A DNA stretch of 64,000 nt from contig NZ_CAJYVQ010000002.1 of assembly GCF_913778665.1 (NCBI RefSeq), positions 310,001-374,000 of the forward strand, given 5' to 3'. Of the stretch, positions 38,337 to 49,533 are shown in pieces. Both the position numbers and the translations under genes were made by a program. This stretch comes from an uncultured Stenotrophomonas sp. (GTDB lineage: Bacteria > Pseudomonadota > Gammaproteobacteria > Xanthomonadales > Xanthomonadaceae). Numbering within the stretch: the stretch's first letter is position 1; every line of letters starts with the position of its first letter. The notes below the pieces were generated by a model that had not been told where the DNA came from, searched no databases, and was given only the letters and a program-made list of their open reading frames with translations.

Positions 38337-39554
38337 TTACAGGTTTCCGCTGCGCATCAGCGAATACACCACCAGGGCGATCACGAACACGTTCGCGCCG
38401 ATGATGCCGGTACGGCCATACAGGGATTCGAATTTCCAGTTGGTTCCACTGCGGCCGCGCCTCGCTGAATCACGTGCGATCATCGGTGCCATCAGGCGCT
38501 GCAGCGGCACCAGGCACTGGTAGTTGACCACGGCCAGACCCAGTGCCAACAGCAGCAACTGGCTCCACATCGGTACCTGCAGCAGCGTCGCCACCAGCAT
38601 TACAAGGCACCAGGCCAGGCCGGTGCCGGTGTTGATGCGCACAAAGCGTCGCACCTGCGTACGTTCGCCTTCGGTTTCGGTGTAGGACATCAGGAAGCGC
38701 GCACCGAGGTAGCTGCCGATCGCACCGCCGATGACGCCACCGGCGATCGCGCCCCAGTTCTCGGCCGGGATCACGTGCAGCTGGCCCAGCGTAGCGGTCA
38801 GCGTGCCCATCGCGGTGCCGCCGGCAGCGCTGGCGCCGCCCAGGCCGAGCTTGCTGCCACCGATGCCGACACCGGTGCTGAGCAGGATCGCGGCACTGGC
38901 CGTACCCGGCGCTGCGACCAGCACCATCGACACCACGGCGGTGGCGAACGCGGCGCTCGGTGCACTGCTGCGGGCAAACTCGCCGAAGCGCTGCAGCAGG
39001 CCGTCACGCACCAGGGCGCGGGCGCGTGACAGGCGCTTGCGCACCGCCGCGTCGCTGAGCCCGAGCAGATCGGCCACCTGCTGCGAGCGCTGGCCCTCGC
39101 GGTAGTACAGCAACAGCACTTCACGGCTGTCGGCGGGCAGGGCGGAAATGATGTCCTCGGCGGCGATCTCCTCTTCCACCCGCTGCAGCCGGTCGGCCGC
39201 GCCCGGCGACGGGTCGGCGGCCATGCCCAGCGCGACCTCGGCGGCCTCGCCGGTCAGCGGCCGGCCACGTTGCGCACGCAGCCAGTCACGGGCCAGGTTG
39301 CGGGTGATCTGCCGCAGCCAAGGGAGGAAGCTGGTCGAGCTGCGCAGCTGGTGCAGTTGCTGCCAGCCCTTCACGAAGGCTTCCTGGGCGATGTCCTCGC
39401 TGGCCTGGCGGTCGCGGGTGATGGCCAGGGCGATGGCGGTGACCGTGTTCTGGCAGGCCAGCACGATGCGCCCATAGGCGTGCTGGCAGCCGCCGGCGGC
39501 CGCCGGCAGTTCGCGTTCCAGGGTCTGGTCGATCGATGCGGCGAACGTCGTCAT
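38337..39554 (-). CDS. ECF-type sigma factor with C-terminal membrane domain
   Basis: 405 residues from the ATG at 39554. Sigma region 2 spans about 33-95 (ASEDIAQEAFVKGWQQLHQL, then LPWLRQITRNLARDWLR) and region 4 about 137-185 (LPADSREVLLLYYREGQRSQ and AVRKRLSRARALV). From about 202 onward comes an added domain of roughly 200 residues with about five membrane helices, e.g. AAFATAVVSMVLVAAPG and GGVIGGAIGSYLGARFL. A sigma factor tied to the membrane could be held inactive by its own tail instead of an anti-sigma factor. No anti-sigma gene is adjacent. Upstream extension to the repeat is rejected. Confidence 0.85.
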   Translation of the reverse strand: MTTFAASIDQTLERELPAAAGGCQHAYGRIVLACQNTVTAIALAITRDRQASEDIAQEAFVKGWQQLHQLRSSTSFLPWLRQITRNLARDWLRAQRGRPLTGEAAEVALGMAADPSPGAADRLQRVEEEIAAEDIISALPADSREVLLLYYREGQRSQQVADLLGLSDAAVRKRLSRARALVRDGLLQRFGEFARSSAPSAAFATAVVSMVLVAAPGTASAAILLSTGVGIGGSKLGLGGASAAGGTAMGTLTATLGQLHVIPAENWGAIAGGVIGGAIGSYLGARFLMSYTETEGERTQVRRFVRINTGTGLAWCLVMLVATLLQVPMWSQLLLLALGLAVVNYQCLVPLQRLMAPMIARDSARRGRSGTNWKFESLYGRTGIIGANVFVIALVVYSLMRSGNL

Positions 39555-39626
39555 GGCGGCGGCTCTCCTGCTGGGATTGTGTCCCAGGACGGCGCCGCGC
39601 GCGAAGTGTGACCGGCCCTCTGCACG

Positions 39627-39702
39627 GTAGTGCCGGCCGCTGGCCGGCAACCGCAGTCCGCCGGACGGGTTCATGAGGTTGCCGGCCAGCGGCCGGCACT
39701 AC
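39627..39702. repeat. GTAG palindrome pair
   Basis: Left arm GTAGTGCCGGCCGCTGGCCG and a right arm that reads GCCGGCCAGCGGCCGGCACT and ends CTAC, spaced about 25 bases apart; both arms can fold alone or together. Confidence 0.8.
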
Positions 39703-39709
39703 CCGTCCG

Positions 39710-40219
39710 TTATTTCGAGGGCTGGATGCGGACCCGGACTTCTTCCTCTTCCGGCGCGGCCTGCGGGGCCGGTTGCGCCTGCTGCGGCTGGGCCTGCGGG
39801 GCAGGGGCGGGCGCGGCCGGTGTCGGGGCACCGCGGTGGCGCAGGCCGATCACCAGCGCCACGCCGGCGATCACCACCAGCAGCGCGATGCGGATGCGCC
39901 AGGCCCAGCTGCGGCCGCTGCCGCCCGGTTCCGGTGCGTCGCGGAAGGCGAACTCGGCGGTCGGGTGGTCGCGACGGGTGGTGTCGAGCAGGCGTGCTTC
40001 GCGCAGGATCTCGCGGGCGCGCGGCTGGTCGTCGGCGCGCACGATCCACACCGCCGGGTAAGCGTTGGCGTTGCCCAGCTCGGTGTAGCTGAACTGGCCG
40101 CGGCGGCGGGTCTTGTACGAGCGACCGTTGGTGACCTTGACCTCGATGCCATGCTCGCGCAGGAGCTCGGCCACGCCTTCAACGGTTTCCACGCGCTGGC
40201 TGCTGAAAATCTGGCGCAT
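39710..40219 (-). CDS. DUF2007-type protein with membrane helix and Pro/Ala/Gln tail
   Basis: 169 residues. The N-terminal 70 residues (MRQIFSSQRVETVEGVAELL, then VWIVRADDQPRAREILREAR) resemble DUF2007, a small PII-like ferredoxin-fold domain. A hydrophobic helix (about 108-127, IRIALLVVIAGVALVIGL) follows and then a low-complexity APAPAPQAQPQQAQPAPQAA tail ending in acidic/basic EEEEVRVRIQ. Xanthomonad homologues carry a vague pathogenicity label without known mechanism. It lies four bases after tesB on the same strand. Confidence 0.72.
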   Translation of the reverse strand: MRQIFSSQRVETVEGVAELLREHGIEVKVTNGRSYKTRRRGQFSYTELGNANAYPAVWIVRADDQPRAREILREARLLDTTRRDHPTAEFAFRDAPEPGGSGRSWAWRIRIALLVVIAGVALVIGLRHRGAPTPAAPAPAPQAQPQQAQPAPQAAPEEEEVRVRIQPSK

Positions 40220-40223
40220 GGGT

Positions 40224-41144
40224 TTACTCCTTGGCCGGCACGGCGGCGGCCGCAGCCTGGTCCGGAACGACGCGGATCAGGCCTTCCTGCGCGGTGCTGG
40301 CCACCAGCACGCCATCCCGGGTGAAGAACTGGCCGCGGGCCAGGCCGCGCGAGTCCTGCGCGCTGGGGCTGTCCAGCGAGTACAGCAGCCAGTCGTCGGC
40401 GCGGAAAGGGCGATGGAACCAGATGGCGTGGTCGAGCGAGGCCATCTGCACGTGCGGGTGGTAATAGCTGATGCCGTGCGGGAAGGTCGCCGTGCCCAGC
40501 AGATGGAAATCGGACGCGTAGGCCAGCAACGCCTGGTGCAGTTCGGGCGCATCGCCGACCGGCTCGCTCAGGCGCATCCACACCTGATGGTAGGGCGGGC
40601 GCTTGGGCGGGTTCAGTTCGTCACGCGGGTAGACATGGCGGAACTCGAACGGGCCACCGCGCGACAGCCAGCGCTGCACCTTGATCGGCAGGCGTTCCAG
40701 TACTTCGGCCGGCAGCGGGCGGTTCGGCTCGATGTCTTCCGGCTGCGGCACTTCGGGCATCTTGTGCTGGTGCTCGGCACCGGTCTCGGCCTGCTGGAAC
40801 GAGGCCGCGCAGAAGAAGATCACCTTGCCGTGCTGGATCGCGGTGACCCGGCGCACCGAGAAGCTGCCGCCGTCGCGGGTGCGGTCCACGTCGTAGACGA
40901 TCGGGTGGTCGATGTTGCCGGCACGCAGGAAATAGGCGTGCAGCGAATGTACGTGGCGGCCGTTGTCGACCGTGGCCTGCGCCGCGGCCAGCGCCTGGCC
41001 CAGCACCTGCCCGCCGAACACGTACTTGGTGCCGATGTCGCGGCTCTGCCCGCGGAACAGGTTGTCCTCCAGCCGCTCCAGCGTGAGCAGGTCGATCAGC
41101 TCGGAGACGACGGGTTCGGGCGTGTCGTTCAAGGGGGCGGCCAC
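40224..41144 (-). CDS. tesB: Acyl-CoA thioesterase II
   Basis: 306 residues, double hot-dog fold. Hydrolyses medium- to long-chain acyl-CoA. Characteristic blocks are LERLEDNLFRGQSRDIGTKY (N-terminal strand), GGQVLGQALAAAQATV, YFLRAGNIDHPIVYDVDRTR and SYYHPHVQMASLDHAIWFHR. The start is a GTG at 41144; upstream there is only a short gap to the palindrome at 41176. Its stop lies four bases before the DUF2007 gene start, so the two are one transcript. Confidence 0.94.
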   Translation of the reverse strand: MAAPLNDTPEPVVSELIDLLTLERLEDNLFRGQSRDIGTKYVFGGQVLGQALAAAQATVDNGRHVHSLHAYFLRAGNIDHPIVYDVDRTRDGGSFSVRRVTAIQHGKVIFFCAASFQQAETGAEHQHKMPEVPQPEDIEPNRPLPAEVLERLPIKVQRWLSRGGPFEFRHVYPRDELNPPKRPPYHQVWMRLSEPVGDAPELHQALLAYASDFHLLGTATFPHGISYYHPHVQMASLDHAIWFHRPFRADDWLLYSLDSPSAQDSRGLARGQFFTRDGVLVASTAQEGLIRVVPDQAAAAAVPAKE

Positions 41145-41175
41145 AGCAGTGAAAGAGGGCCTGATTATACCGGCC

Positions 41176-41218
41176 CGGGGTCAGATCCCTTCCGCCCGGC
41201 GAAAGGGATCTGACCCCG
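41176..41218. repeat. GGGGTCAGATCCC hairpin, copy 1
   Basis: CGGGGTCAGATCCCTT pairs with AAGGGATCTGACCCCG around an 11-base loop. A near-identical hairpin with longer arms recurs at 46979. Confidence 0.85.
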
Positions 41219-41320
41219 CTGTCGTGGACGGCGCCGACAACGCTCCTGCCGGCTGCTGGCCGGCAACCTCATGATCACTTGGGGCACTTGCGGTTGCCCG
41301 CCAGCGGCCTGCACGACCGC

Positions 41321-42097
41321 TCATTTGCCCAAGCGGGCGGCCAGCGCCTGCAGGGCGTTCTGCGCATCCGGGGCGAACCAGGCCTCGACGAAGCGGTCCA
41401 GCTGGATCAGGTCCGGGTGCAGCGCTTCGTGCAGGTCGGTGCGGGCGATGGCGCGGGTCAGCAGCATCGGCTGTCGCGGCTGCTTGAGCAGGTTCTGCAG
41501 CCAGGCCACCGCGCGCGCCACCACCAGGTCGCCCTCGGCCAGCTCATCGACCAGGCCGATCTGCAGCGCCTGTTCGGCCGGCACCAGCGAACCGGTGGTC
41601 AGCAGCACACCGGCGCGGTGCACGCCCACCACACGGCGCAGCAGGCGCTGGATGCCTTCCGGCGCGATCAGGCCCACCTGTACTTCGTTCAGGCCGATGG
41701 CATACGGACGCGACGGATCGGCGCTACGCGCCATCACCCGGTAGTCGCAGCACAGGGCCAGCACGCAGCCGCCCGCCGGCGCATGGCCGGTGATCGCCGC
41801 GACCACCGGGATGCGGCTCTCGGCCAGCGTGCGCACCGCGCCAAAGAACGCGTTCCAGGTGTCGAGCAGCTTGTGCTTGTCATCGCCGTGCGAGAGCAGG
41901 TGCGGTACGTCCATGCCGCCGGTGAAGATGCGCTCGCTGCCCGACAGCACGATGCCGTGCGCGTCTTCGGCCATGGCCTGCTCGATGGCGTGGATCAACT
42001 GCCGGCACAGTTCGGTATCCAAGGCATTGACCGGCGGCCGCGCCAGGCGCAGTTCGCGGATGGGGCCATGGTTGATCACCTCGATGAGCGTCGTCAT
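41321..42097 (-). CDS. Enoyl-CoA hydratase/isomerase family protein
   Basis: 258 residues from the ATG at 42097. The crotonase fold is shown by the oxyanion-hole segments GSERIFTGGMDVPHLLS (first) and GHAPAGGCVLALCCDYRVMA (second), plus LLTTGSLVPAEQALQIGLVD near the middle. Hydratases carry two acidic residues, one in helix 3 (here NEVQVGLIAPEG); the conserved glutamate can be seen there but the other is not clear, so an isomerase or unusual hydratase is possible. It is divergent from the copper chaperone gene, 34 bases away. Confidence 0.88.
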   Translation of the reverse strand: MTTLIEVINHGPIRELRLARPPVNALDTELCRQLIHAIEQAMAEDAHGIVLSGSERIFTGGMDVPHLLSHGDDKHKLLDTWNAFFGAVRTLAESRIPVVAAITGHAPAGGCVLALCCDYRVMARSADPSRPYAIGLNEVQVGLIAPEGIQRLLRRVVGVHRAGVLLTTGSLVPAEQALQIGLVDELAEGDLVVARAVAWLQNLLKQPRQPMLLTRAIARTDLHEALHPDLIQLDRFVEAWFAPDAQNALQALAARLGK

Positions 42098-42131
42098 GCT
42101 GCGGTCTCGTTGCGAAGAAGGAACCTGGGCG

Positions 42132-42578
42132 ATGATAACCAAACCATTCGTTGGCGTATTGTTGGTGCTGTGTGCGGCCGCAGCATCGGCTTCCGCCACT
42201 GAGGTGAACTGCGTCACCGTCGAGCAGGGCTGGGCGCGGTTGCCGCCGAATCCGGCGATGCCGATGACCGCTGGCTATGGCGTGATCCGCAACGGCTGCG
42301 ACAAGGCGGTGGTGATCACGGGTGCAAGCAGCGCGATGTTTGGCGATGTGTCGCTGCACGAAACGGCGATTGTTGATGGTGTCAGCCGGATGCGCGCGAT
42401 CGAGCGCCTGCCGCTGGCACCGGGTGCGCGCGCCGAACTCAGGCCCGGTGGCCTGCACCTGATGCTGATGCAGGGCAAGGGCGCGCTGAGGGAGGGGCAG
42501 GCGCTGCTGCTGCGGTTGCAGCTGGAAGGGGGCGGCGAGGCCAGAGCGACGTTGACCGTGCGCAAGGCTGCGAAATGA
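42132..42578 (+). CDS. Periplasmic copper chaperone PCu(A)C family
   Basis: 148 residues. The signal peptide (PFVGVLLVLCAAAASASA) is followed by the PCuAC fold: VEQGWARLPPNPAMPMTAGY, then MFGDVSLHETAI and GGLHLMLMQGKG. The methionines and histidines in H-x-x..M and HLMLM form the copper-binding motif. Such proteins hand Cu(I) to cytochrome oxidase or help periplasmic copper handling. GAAGGA about ten bases upstream supports the ATG at 42132; the larger upstream frame is antisense to the hydratase gene and is rejected. Confidence 0.87.
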   Translation: MITKPFVGVLLVLCAAAASASATEVNCVTVEQGWARLPPNPAMPMTAGYGVIRNGCDKAVVITGASSAMFGDVSLHETAIVDGVSRMRAIERLPLAPGARAELRPGGLHLMLMQGKGALREGQALLLRLQLEGGGEARATLTVRKAAK

Positions 42579-42584
42579 CGATCG

Positions 42585-42613
42585 GGCAGTGCCGGCCGCT
42601 GGCCGGCACTGCC
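42585..42613. repeat. Palindromic repeat between convergent genes
   Basis: GGCAGTGCCGGCC, loop GCT, GGCCGGCACTGCC, a perfect 13-pair stem between the PCuAC gene and the convergent unknown gene. It is related in sequence to the GTAG elements at 20796 and 39627 but lacks the GTAG end. Likely terminator for both genes. Confidence 0.8.
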
Positions 42614-42621
42614 AACGTGGC

Positions 42622-43347
42622 TTACGACCAGTCGTACGAGAACAGCACCGTGCGGCTCACCGGCTCGTACAACATCACGATCGCATCGGCGCCGGTCGCG
42701 CACCAGTTGTAGCCGGCCACGTCGGCCACGGCGAAGAATTTGTTGCCATTGCAGGTGATGATCACCGTTTCGGTATCGTCCGCTGCGTTGCGGTCATCGG
42801 CAGCGTCGGTAAAGCCCAGCTCGAATGCCGCGGGAATCTCTGCGGTCTCGGTCCAGTTGCCGAAACCGATCGGTCCCCCCAGCGTATCCAGGTAATCGCG
42901 CTCGCTGGGCTCGCCCTTACCGAAGCGCGAGTAGCAGGCGAGGCGACCATGGGTGGCATGGTAATCACGCGCCTTGGCATAGCTCTCGCGCATCTGCGCG
43001 ATGTGTTCCTGCGCGTGCGTGTCCTGCACCTGGTCGCCGATGAAATAGCCCTCGTTGCCGAGGAAGCGCATGCGGTTGTCGGCGCTCAGTTCGAAGGCCA
43101 TCCAGTTGGTGCCGGTGAAGTCGTTGTGGTGTTCTTCGGTGGTCTCGCCGATGCAGCCGTCATACGGCTCGATCGGGCACAGCATTGTTGCCACCTGGCC
43201 GGCCAGTTCCGGCCGCAGCACGCCCAGGTCGATCTTCAGCAGCGGCAGCAGGTGCTGGCCGAGCCACGCCTGGTCGGCAGGGAAGACATCGGTGGGGAAG
43301 GCGACCATGCCGGGCAGCAGGTCGCGCAGTTCGGTGTGGTGGATCAT
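42622..43347 (-). CDS. Conserved protein of unknown function
   Basis: 241 residues, no signal peptide and no membrane helix. Features that stand out are acidic composition, an N-terminal region with LPGMVAFPTDVFPADQAWLG, a middle FLGNEGYFIGDQVQDTHAQE and GRLACYSRFGKGEPSERDYL, and the C-terminal TVIITCNGNKFFAVADVAGY ending in Trp-Ser. I do not recognise the family and the pattern does not match SMI1/KNR4 or YwqG closely. It precedes no partner closer than 88 bases and is convergent with the copper chaperone gene. Confidence 0.6.
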   Translation of the reverse strand: MIHHTELRDLLPGMVAFPTDVFPADQAWLGQHLLPLLKIDLGVLRPELAGQVATMLCPIEPYDGCIGETTEEHHNDFTGTNWMAFELSADNRMRFLGNEGYFIGDQVQDTHAQEHIAQMRESYAKARDYHATHGRLACYSRFGKGEPSERDYLDTLGGPIGFGNWTETAEIPAAFELGFTDAADDRNAADDTETVIITCNGNKFFAVADVAGYNWCATGADAIVMLYEPVSRTVLFSYDWS

Positions 43348-43435
43348 GTCAGTCCTTTGAACAGTGCTGGCCGCTGGCCGACAATCCGGTTGCCGCCGAA
43401 GCGTGCCGACCAAGGTCGGCACCTATCCGGAAATT

Positions 43436-43842
43436 TCAGGTGGACGCGCTGCGGATCGCGTCCGGCAGCGGTGCACTCTTGCCGGTCTGGGTATCCATCC
43501 AGACCACCACCACGTTGCCGTCCGAATACAGCTTGGACTCATCCTGCTGGTCGACGATGCGGTGGCCGATGGTCACGCTGCTGTTGCCCAAGCGCTCGAC
43601 GAACAGTTCAACCAGGATGTCGTTGGGCCACACGATCGGCAGCCGGTAGTTGACGTTGGTCGCAGCCACCACCGGTGCGATGCGGTCGGTCATCGAGACC
43701 CCGTCCACGCCCAGCATCCAGCGCACGCGCGCTTCTTCCAGGTAGGAGATGTACTTGGCGTTGTTCACATGGCCCATGCTGTCCATGTCGCGCCAGCGCA
43801 CGCTGATCGGAATGCGGGCCAGGATCTTGTGTTCGCTGTTCA

Positions 43843-43843
<1 letters not shown>
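43436..43843 (-). CDS. 4HBT family acyl-CoA thioesterase (YbgC/FadM-like)
   Basis: 135 residues, single hot-dog fold. The catalytic start [20 protein letters not shown] has the D-x-x-x-H motif ([11 protein letters not shown]) typical of YbgC/FadM thioesterases; [10 protein letters not shown] and [11 protein letters not shown] follow. Hydrolyses short- to medium-chain acyl-CoA; the chain preference is unclear. Its start codon overlaps the uvrA stop by one base (TGATG), so it is translationally coupled to uvrA. Confidence 0.9.
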
Positions 43844-46836
<2,993 letters not shown>

Positions 46837-46978
46837 GGGGGATCCGGTTGTGGGGGCGTTGGCTGGGTGCCGGGCCAGCAGGGAACGGCAATCGGTCAGC
46901 CTACCGAGGTGACCAGATGGGGGCAATGGGCGACAATGCCAGCCCGGCGTCTCACCTATTGAGACCGCCCGACAGGCA

Positions 46979-47021
46979 GGGGTCAGATCCCTTTTCACAA
47001 CGTGAAAAGGGATCTGACCCC
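46979..47021. repeat. GGGGTCAGATCCC hairpin, copy 2
   Basis: GGGGTCAGATCCCTTTTCAC and GTGAAAAGGGATCTGACCCC pair perfectly over 20 bases with a three-base loop. It shares its outer 15 bases with the copy at 41176. Confidence 0.9.
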
Positions 47022-47058
47022 GCTCCGACCGGGCCGCCCCGACCGTTCAGGGGTTGAC

Positions 47059-47088
47059 TTGACCCGTGCCCGCTGATCTGCGTACAAT
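47059..47088 (+). promoter_or_regulatory. Probable sigma-70 promoter of rplU-rpmA
   Basis: TTGACC at 47059-47064 and TACAAT at 47083-47088, 18 bases apart, about 65 bases before the rplU start. A second TTGACT (47054-47059) overlaps it but is spaced too far (23 bases). Confidence 0.75.
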
Positions 47089-47154
47089 CCCGCTCCTGTC
47101 CGCCCTCGACGGCGGCAGTCCATAGACCACAATAACTACAGAGGAAGTCTGGTC

Positions 47155-47463
47155 ATGTACGCAGTACTGGTCACCGGCGGTAAGCAATACCGCGTGGCGC
47201 AGGGCGAAAAGCTCCGCGTCGAAAAGCTCGAAGTCGAAGTCGGCAGCGAGATCAAGTTTGACAACATCCTGATGCTGGGCGACAGCGATGGCGTGAAGCT
47301 GGGCGATGCGCTGAAGGGCGCCGCCGTCACCGCCAAGGTCCTGTCCCAGGGTCGTGCTGACAAGGTCCGGATCATCAAGTTCCGTCGCCGCAAGCACCAC
47401 ATGAAGCGTCAGGGTCACCGTCAGTACTACACCGAAATCGAGATCACCGGCATCGCCGGCTAA
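47155..47463 (+). CDS. rplU: 50S ribosomal protein L21
   Basis: 102 residues. The sequence starts [20 protein letters not shown] and ends with the basic RNA-binding [20 protein letters not shown], both standard for L21. It binds 23S rRNA in the large subunit. GAGGAAG lies nine bases upstream. First gene of the L21-L27 operon, with rpmA 18 bases downstream. Confidence 0.99.
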   Translation: MYAVLVTGGKQYRVAQGEKLRVEKLEVEVGSEIKFDNILMLGDSDGVKLGDALKGAAVTAKVLSQGRADKVRIIKFRRRKHHMKRQGHRQYYTEIEITGIAG

Positions 47464-47481
47464 GCATCAGGAGAAGCAGTC

Positions 47482-47745
47482 ATGGCACATAAAAAGGGCG
47501 TAGGCTCCTCGCGCAACGGTCGCGACTCCAACCCGAAGTACCTGGGCGTCAAGATCTTTGGCGGCCAGGCCATCGAGGCCGGCAACATCATCGTGCGTCA
47601 GCGCGGCACCCAGTTCCACCCGGGTTCCGGCGTTGGCCTGGGCCGTGACCACACCCTGTTCGCCCTCGTGGACGGCAAGGTGGAGTTCTCGGTCAAGGGC
47701 GCCAAGAAGCGTCGTACCGTCAGCATCGTCTCGGCCGACGCCTGA
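47482..47745 (+). CDS. rpmA: 50S ribosomal protein L27
   Basis: 87 residues. Begins [20 protein letters not shown], the universal L27 start (no cleaved N-terminal extension, as in Gram-negatives), followed by [20 protein letters not shown]. Its N-terminus reaches the peptidyl-transferase centre. AGGAGAAG precedes the ATG. Followed by a terminator 66 bases after the stop. Confidence 0.99.
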   Translation: MAHKKGVGSSRNGRDSNPKYLGVKIFGGQAIEAGNIIVRQRGTQFHPGSGVGLGRDHTLFALVDGKVEFSVKGAKKRRTVSIVSADA

Positions 47746-47810
47746 TCCAGGCATCGCCGGCACCCATGCCCCGGCATGGTCGTGCGGGAAGAAGAGCACG
47801 CTGCATGGAG

Positions 47811-47834
47811 AGCCCCGCTTCGGCGGGGCTTTTC
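47811..47834 (+). terminator. Terminator of rplU-rpmA
   Basis: AGCCCCGC, loop TTCG, GCGGGGCT followed by TTTCG. UUCG-type tetraloop with an eight-pair stem; the U-tract is short. Confidence 0.8.
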
Positions 47835-47839
47835 GTTAG

Positions 47840-49010
<1,171 letters not shown>

Positions 49011-49022
49011 GGCGTTGGTAGA

Positions 49023-49045
49023 AACCCGGCTTCGGCCGGGTTTTT
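49023..49045 (+). terminator. Terminator of obgE
   Basis: AACCCGGC, loop TTCG, GCCGGGTT followed by TTTG. An eight-pair stem with a U-tract, 31 bases after the obgE stop. Confidence 0.9.
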
Positions 49046-49090
49046 GTTCATCGGTCGTGGGGGCCTCGTGGATCTCACGGATTGCAGGCA

Positions 49091-49114
49091 ACAAAAAACC
49101 CGGCCAAGGCCGGG
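49091..49114 (-). terminator. Terminator of rpsT
   Basis: CCCGGCC, loop AA, GGCCGGG; on the minus strand it is followed by TTTTTTGT. It lies 47 bases past the rpsT stop. Confidence 0.9.
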
Positions 49115-49161
49115 CTTTTGTCTGCTGCCCCAACCCCGAAGGGCGGGGCAGCAACGCCGGA

Positions 49162-49431
49162 TCAGGCGGCCTTGAGGGCCTTGATGCGGTCGTTCAGGCG
49201 GCTCTTGTGACGAGCAGCCTTGTTCTTGTGGATCAGGCCACGCGCGCTGAAGCGATCCAGGATCGGCTGGGCAACGGCGAAGGCGGCTTCTGCGCCGGCG
49301 GCATCGTTGGCGTCCAGCGCCTTGATCACTTTCTTGACAGCGGTGCGCAGCATCGAGCGCTGAGCCACGTTGCGCGCGTTGCGCACGACGGTCTGCTTGG
49401 CGCGCTTCTTGGCGGACTTGATATTGGCCAC
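49162..49431 (-). CDS. rpsT: 30S ribosomal protein S20
   Basis: 89 residues. The sequence [20 protein letters not shown] is the standard S20 N-terminus; Ala/Lys-rich helices follow to [20 protein letters not shown]. It binds 16S rRNA helices. The start codon is GTG at 49431, with GGAAACC about nine bases upstream. Divergent from murJ, as in many gammaproteobacteria. Confidence 0.98.
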   Translation of the reverse strand: MANIKSAKKRAKQTVVRNARNVAQRSMLRTAVKKVIKALDANDAAGAEAAFAVAQPILDRFSARGLIHKNKAARHKSRLNDRIKALKAA

Positions 49432-49533
49432 GGTGGTGGTTTCCTGAAAAAATCGGTGTTATGGGAACAGCAAGCTAGCTAGTATGATGGCGCAAGAAAT
49501 GCACGTCAAGTCGATTGTCAAGAGGGACGCTGA

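Larger units (their letters stand above)
46837..47154. other. Intergenic region between uvrA and rplU
   Basis: 318 bases without a gene between two divergent units. It holds the second GGGGTCAGATCCC hairpin near 46979, the rplU promoter near 47059-47088, and a leader of about 60 bases before rplU. No RNA gene is evident. Confidence 0.7.

Noticed and set aside
41219..41315. Palindromes between tesB and the hydratase gene
   Set aside because: Partial GCCGGCTGCTGGCCGGC-type repeats without intact ends; too degenerate to call.
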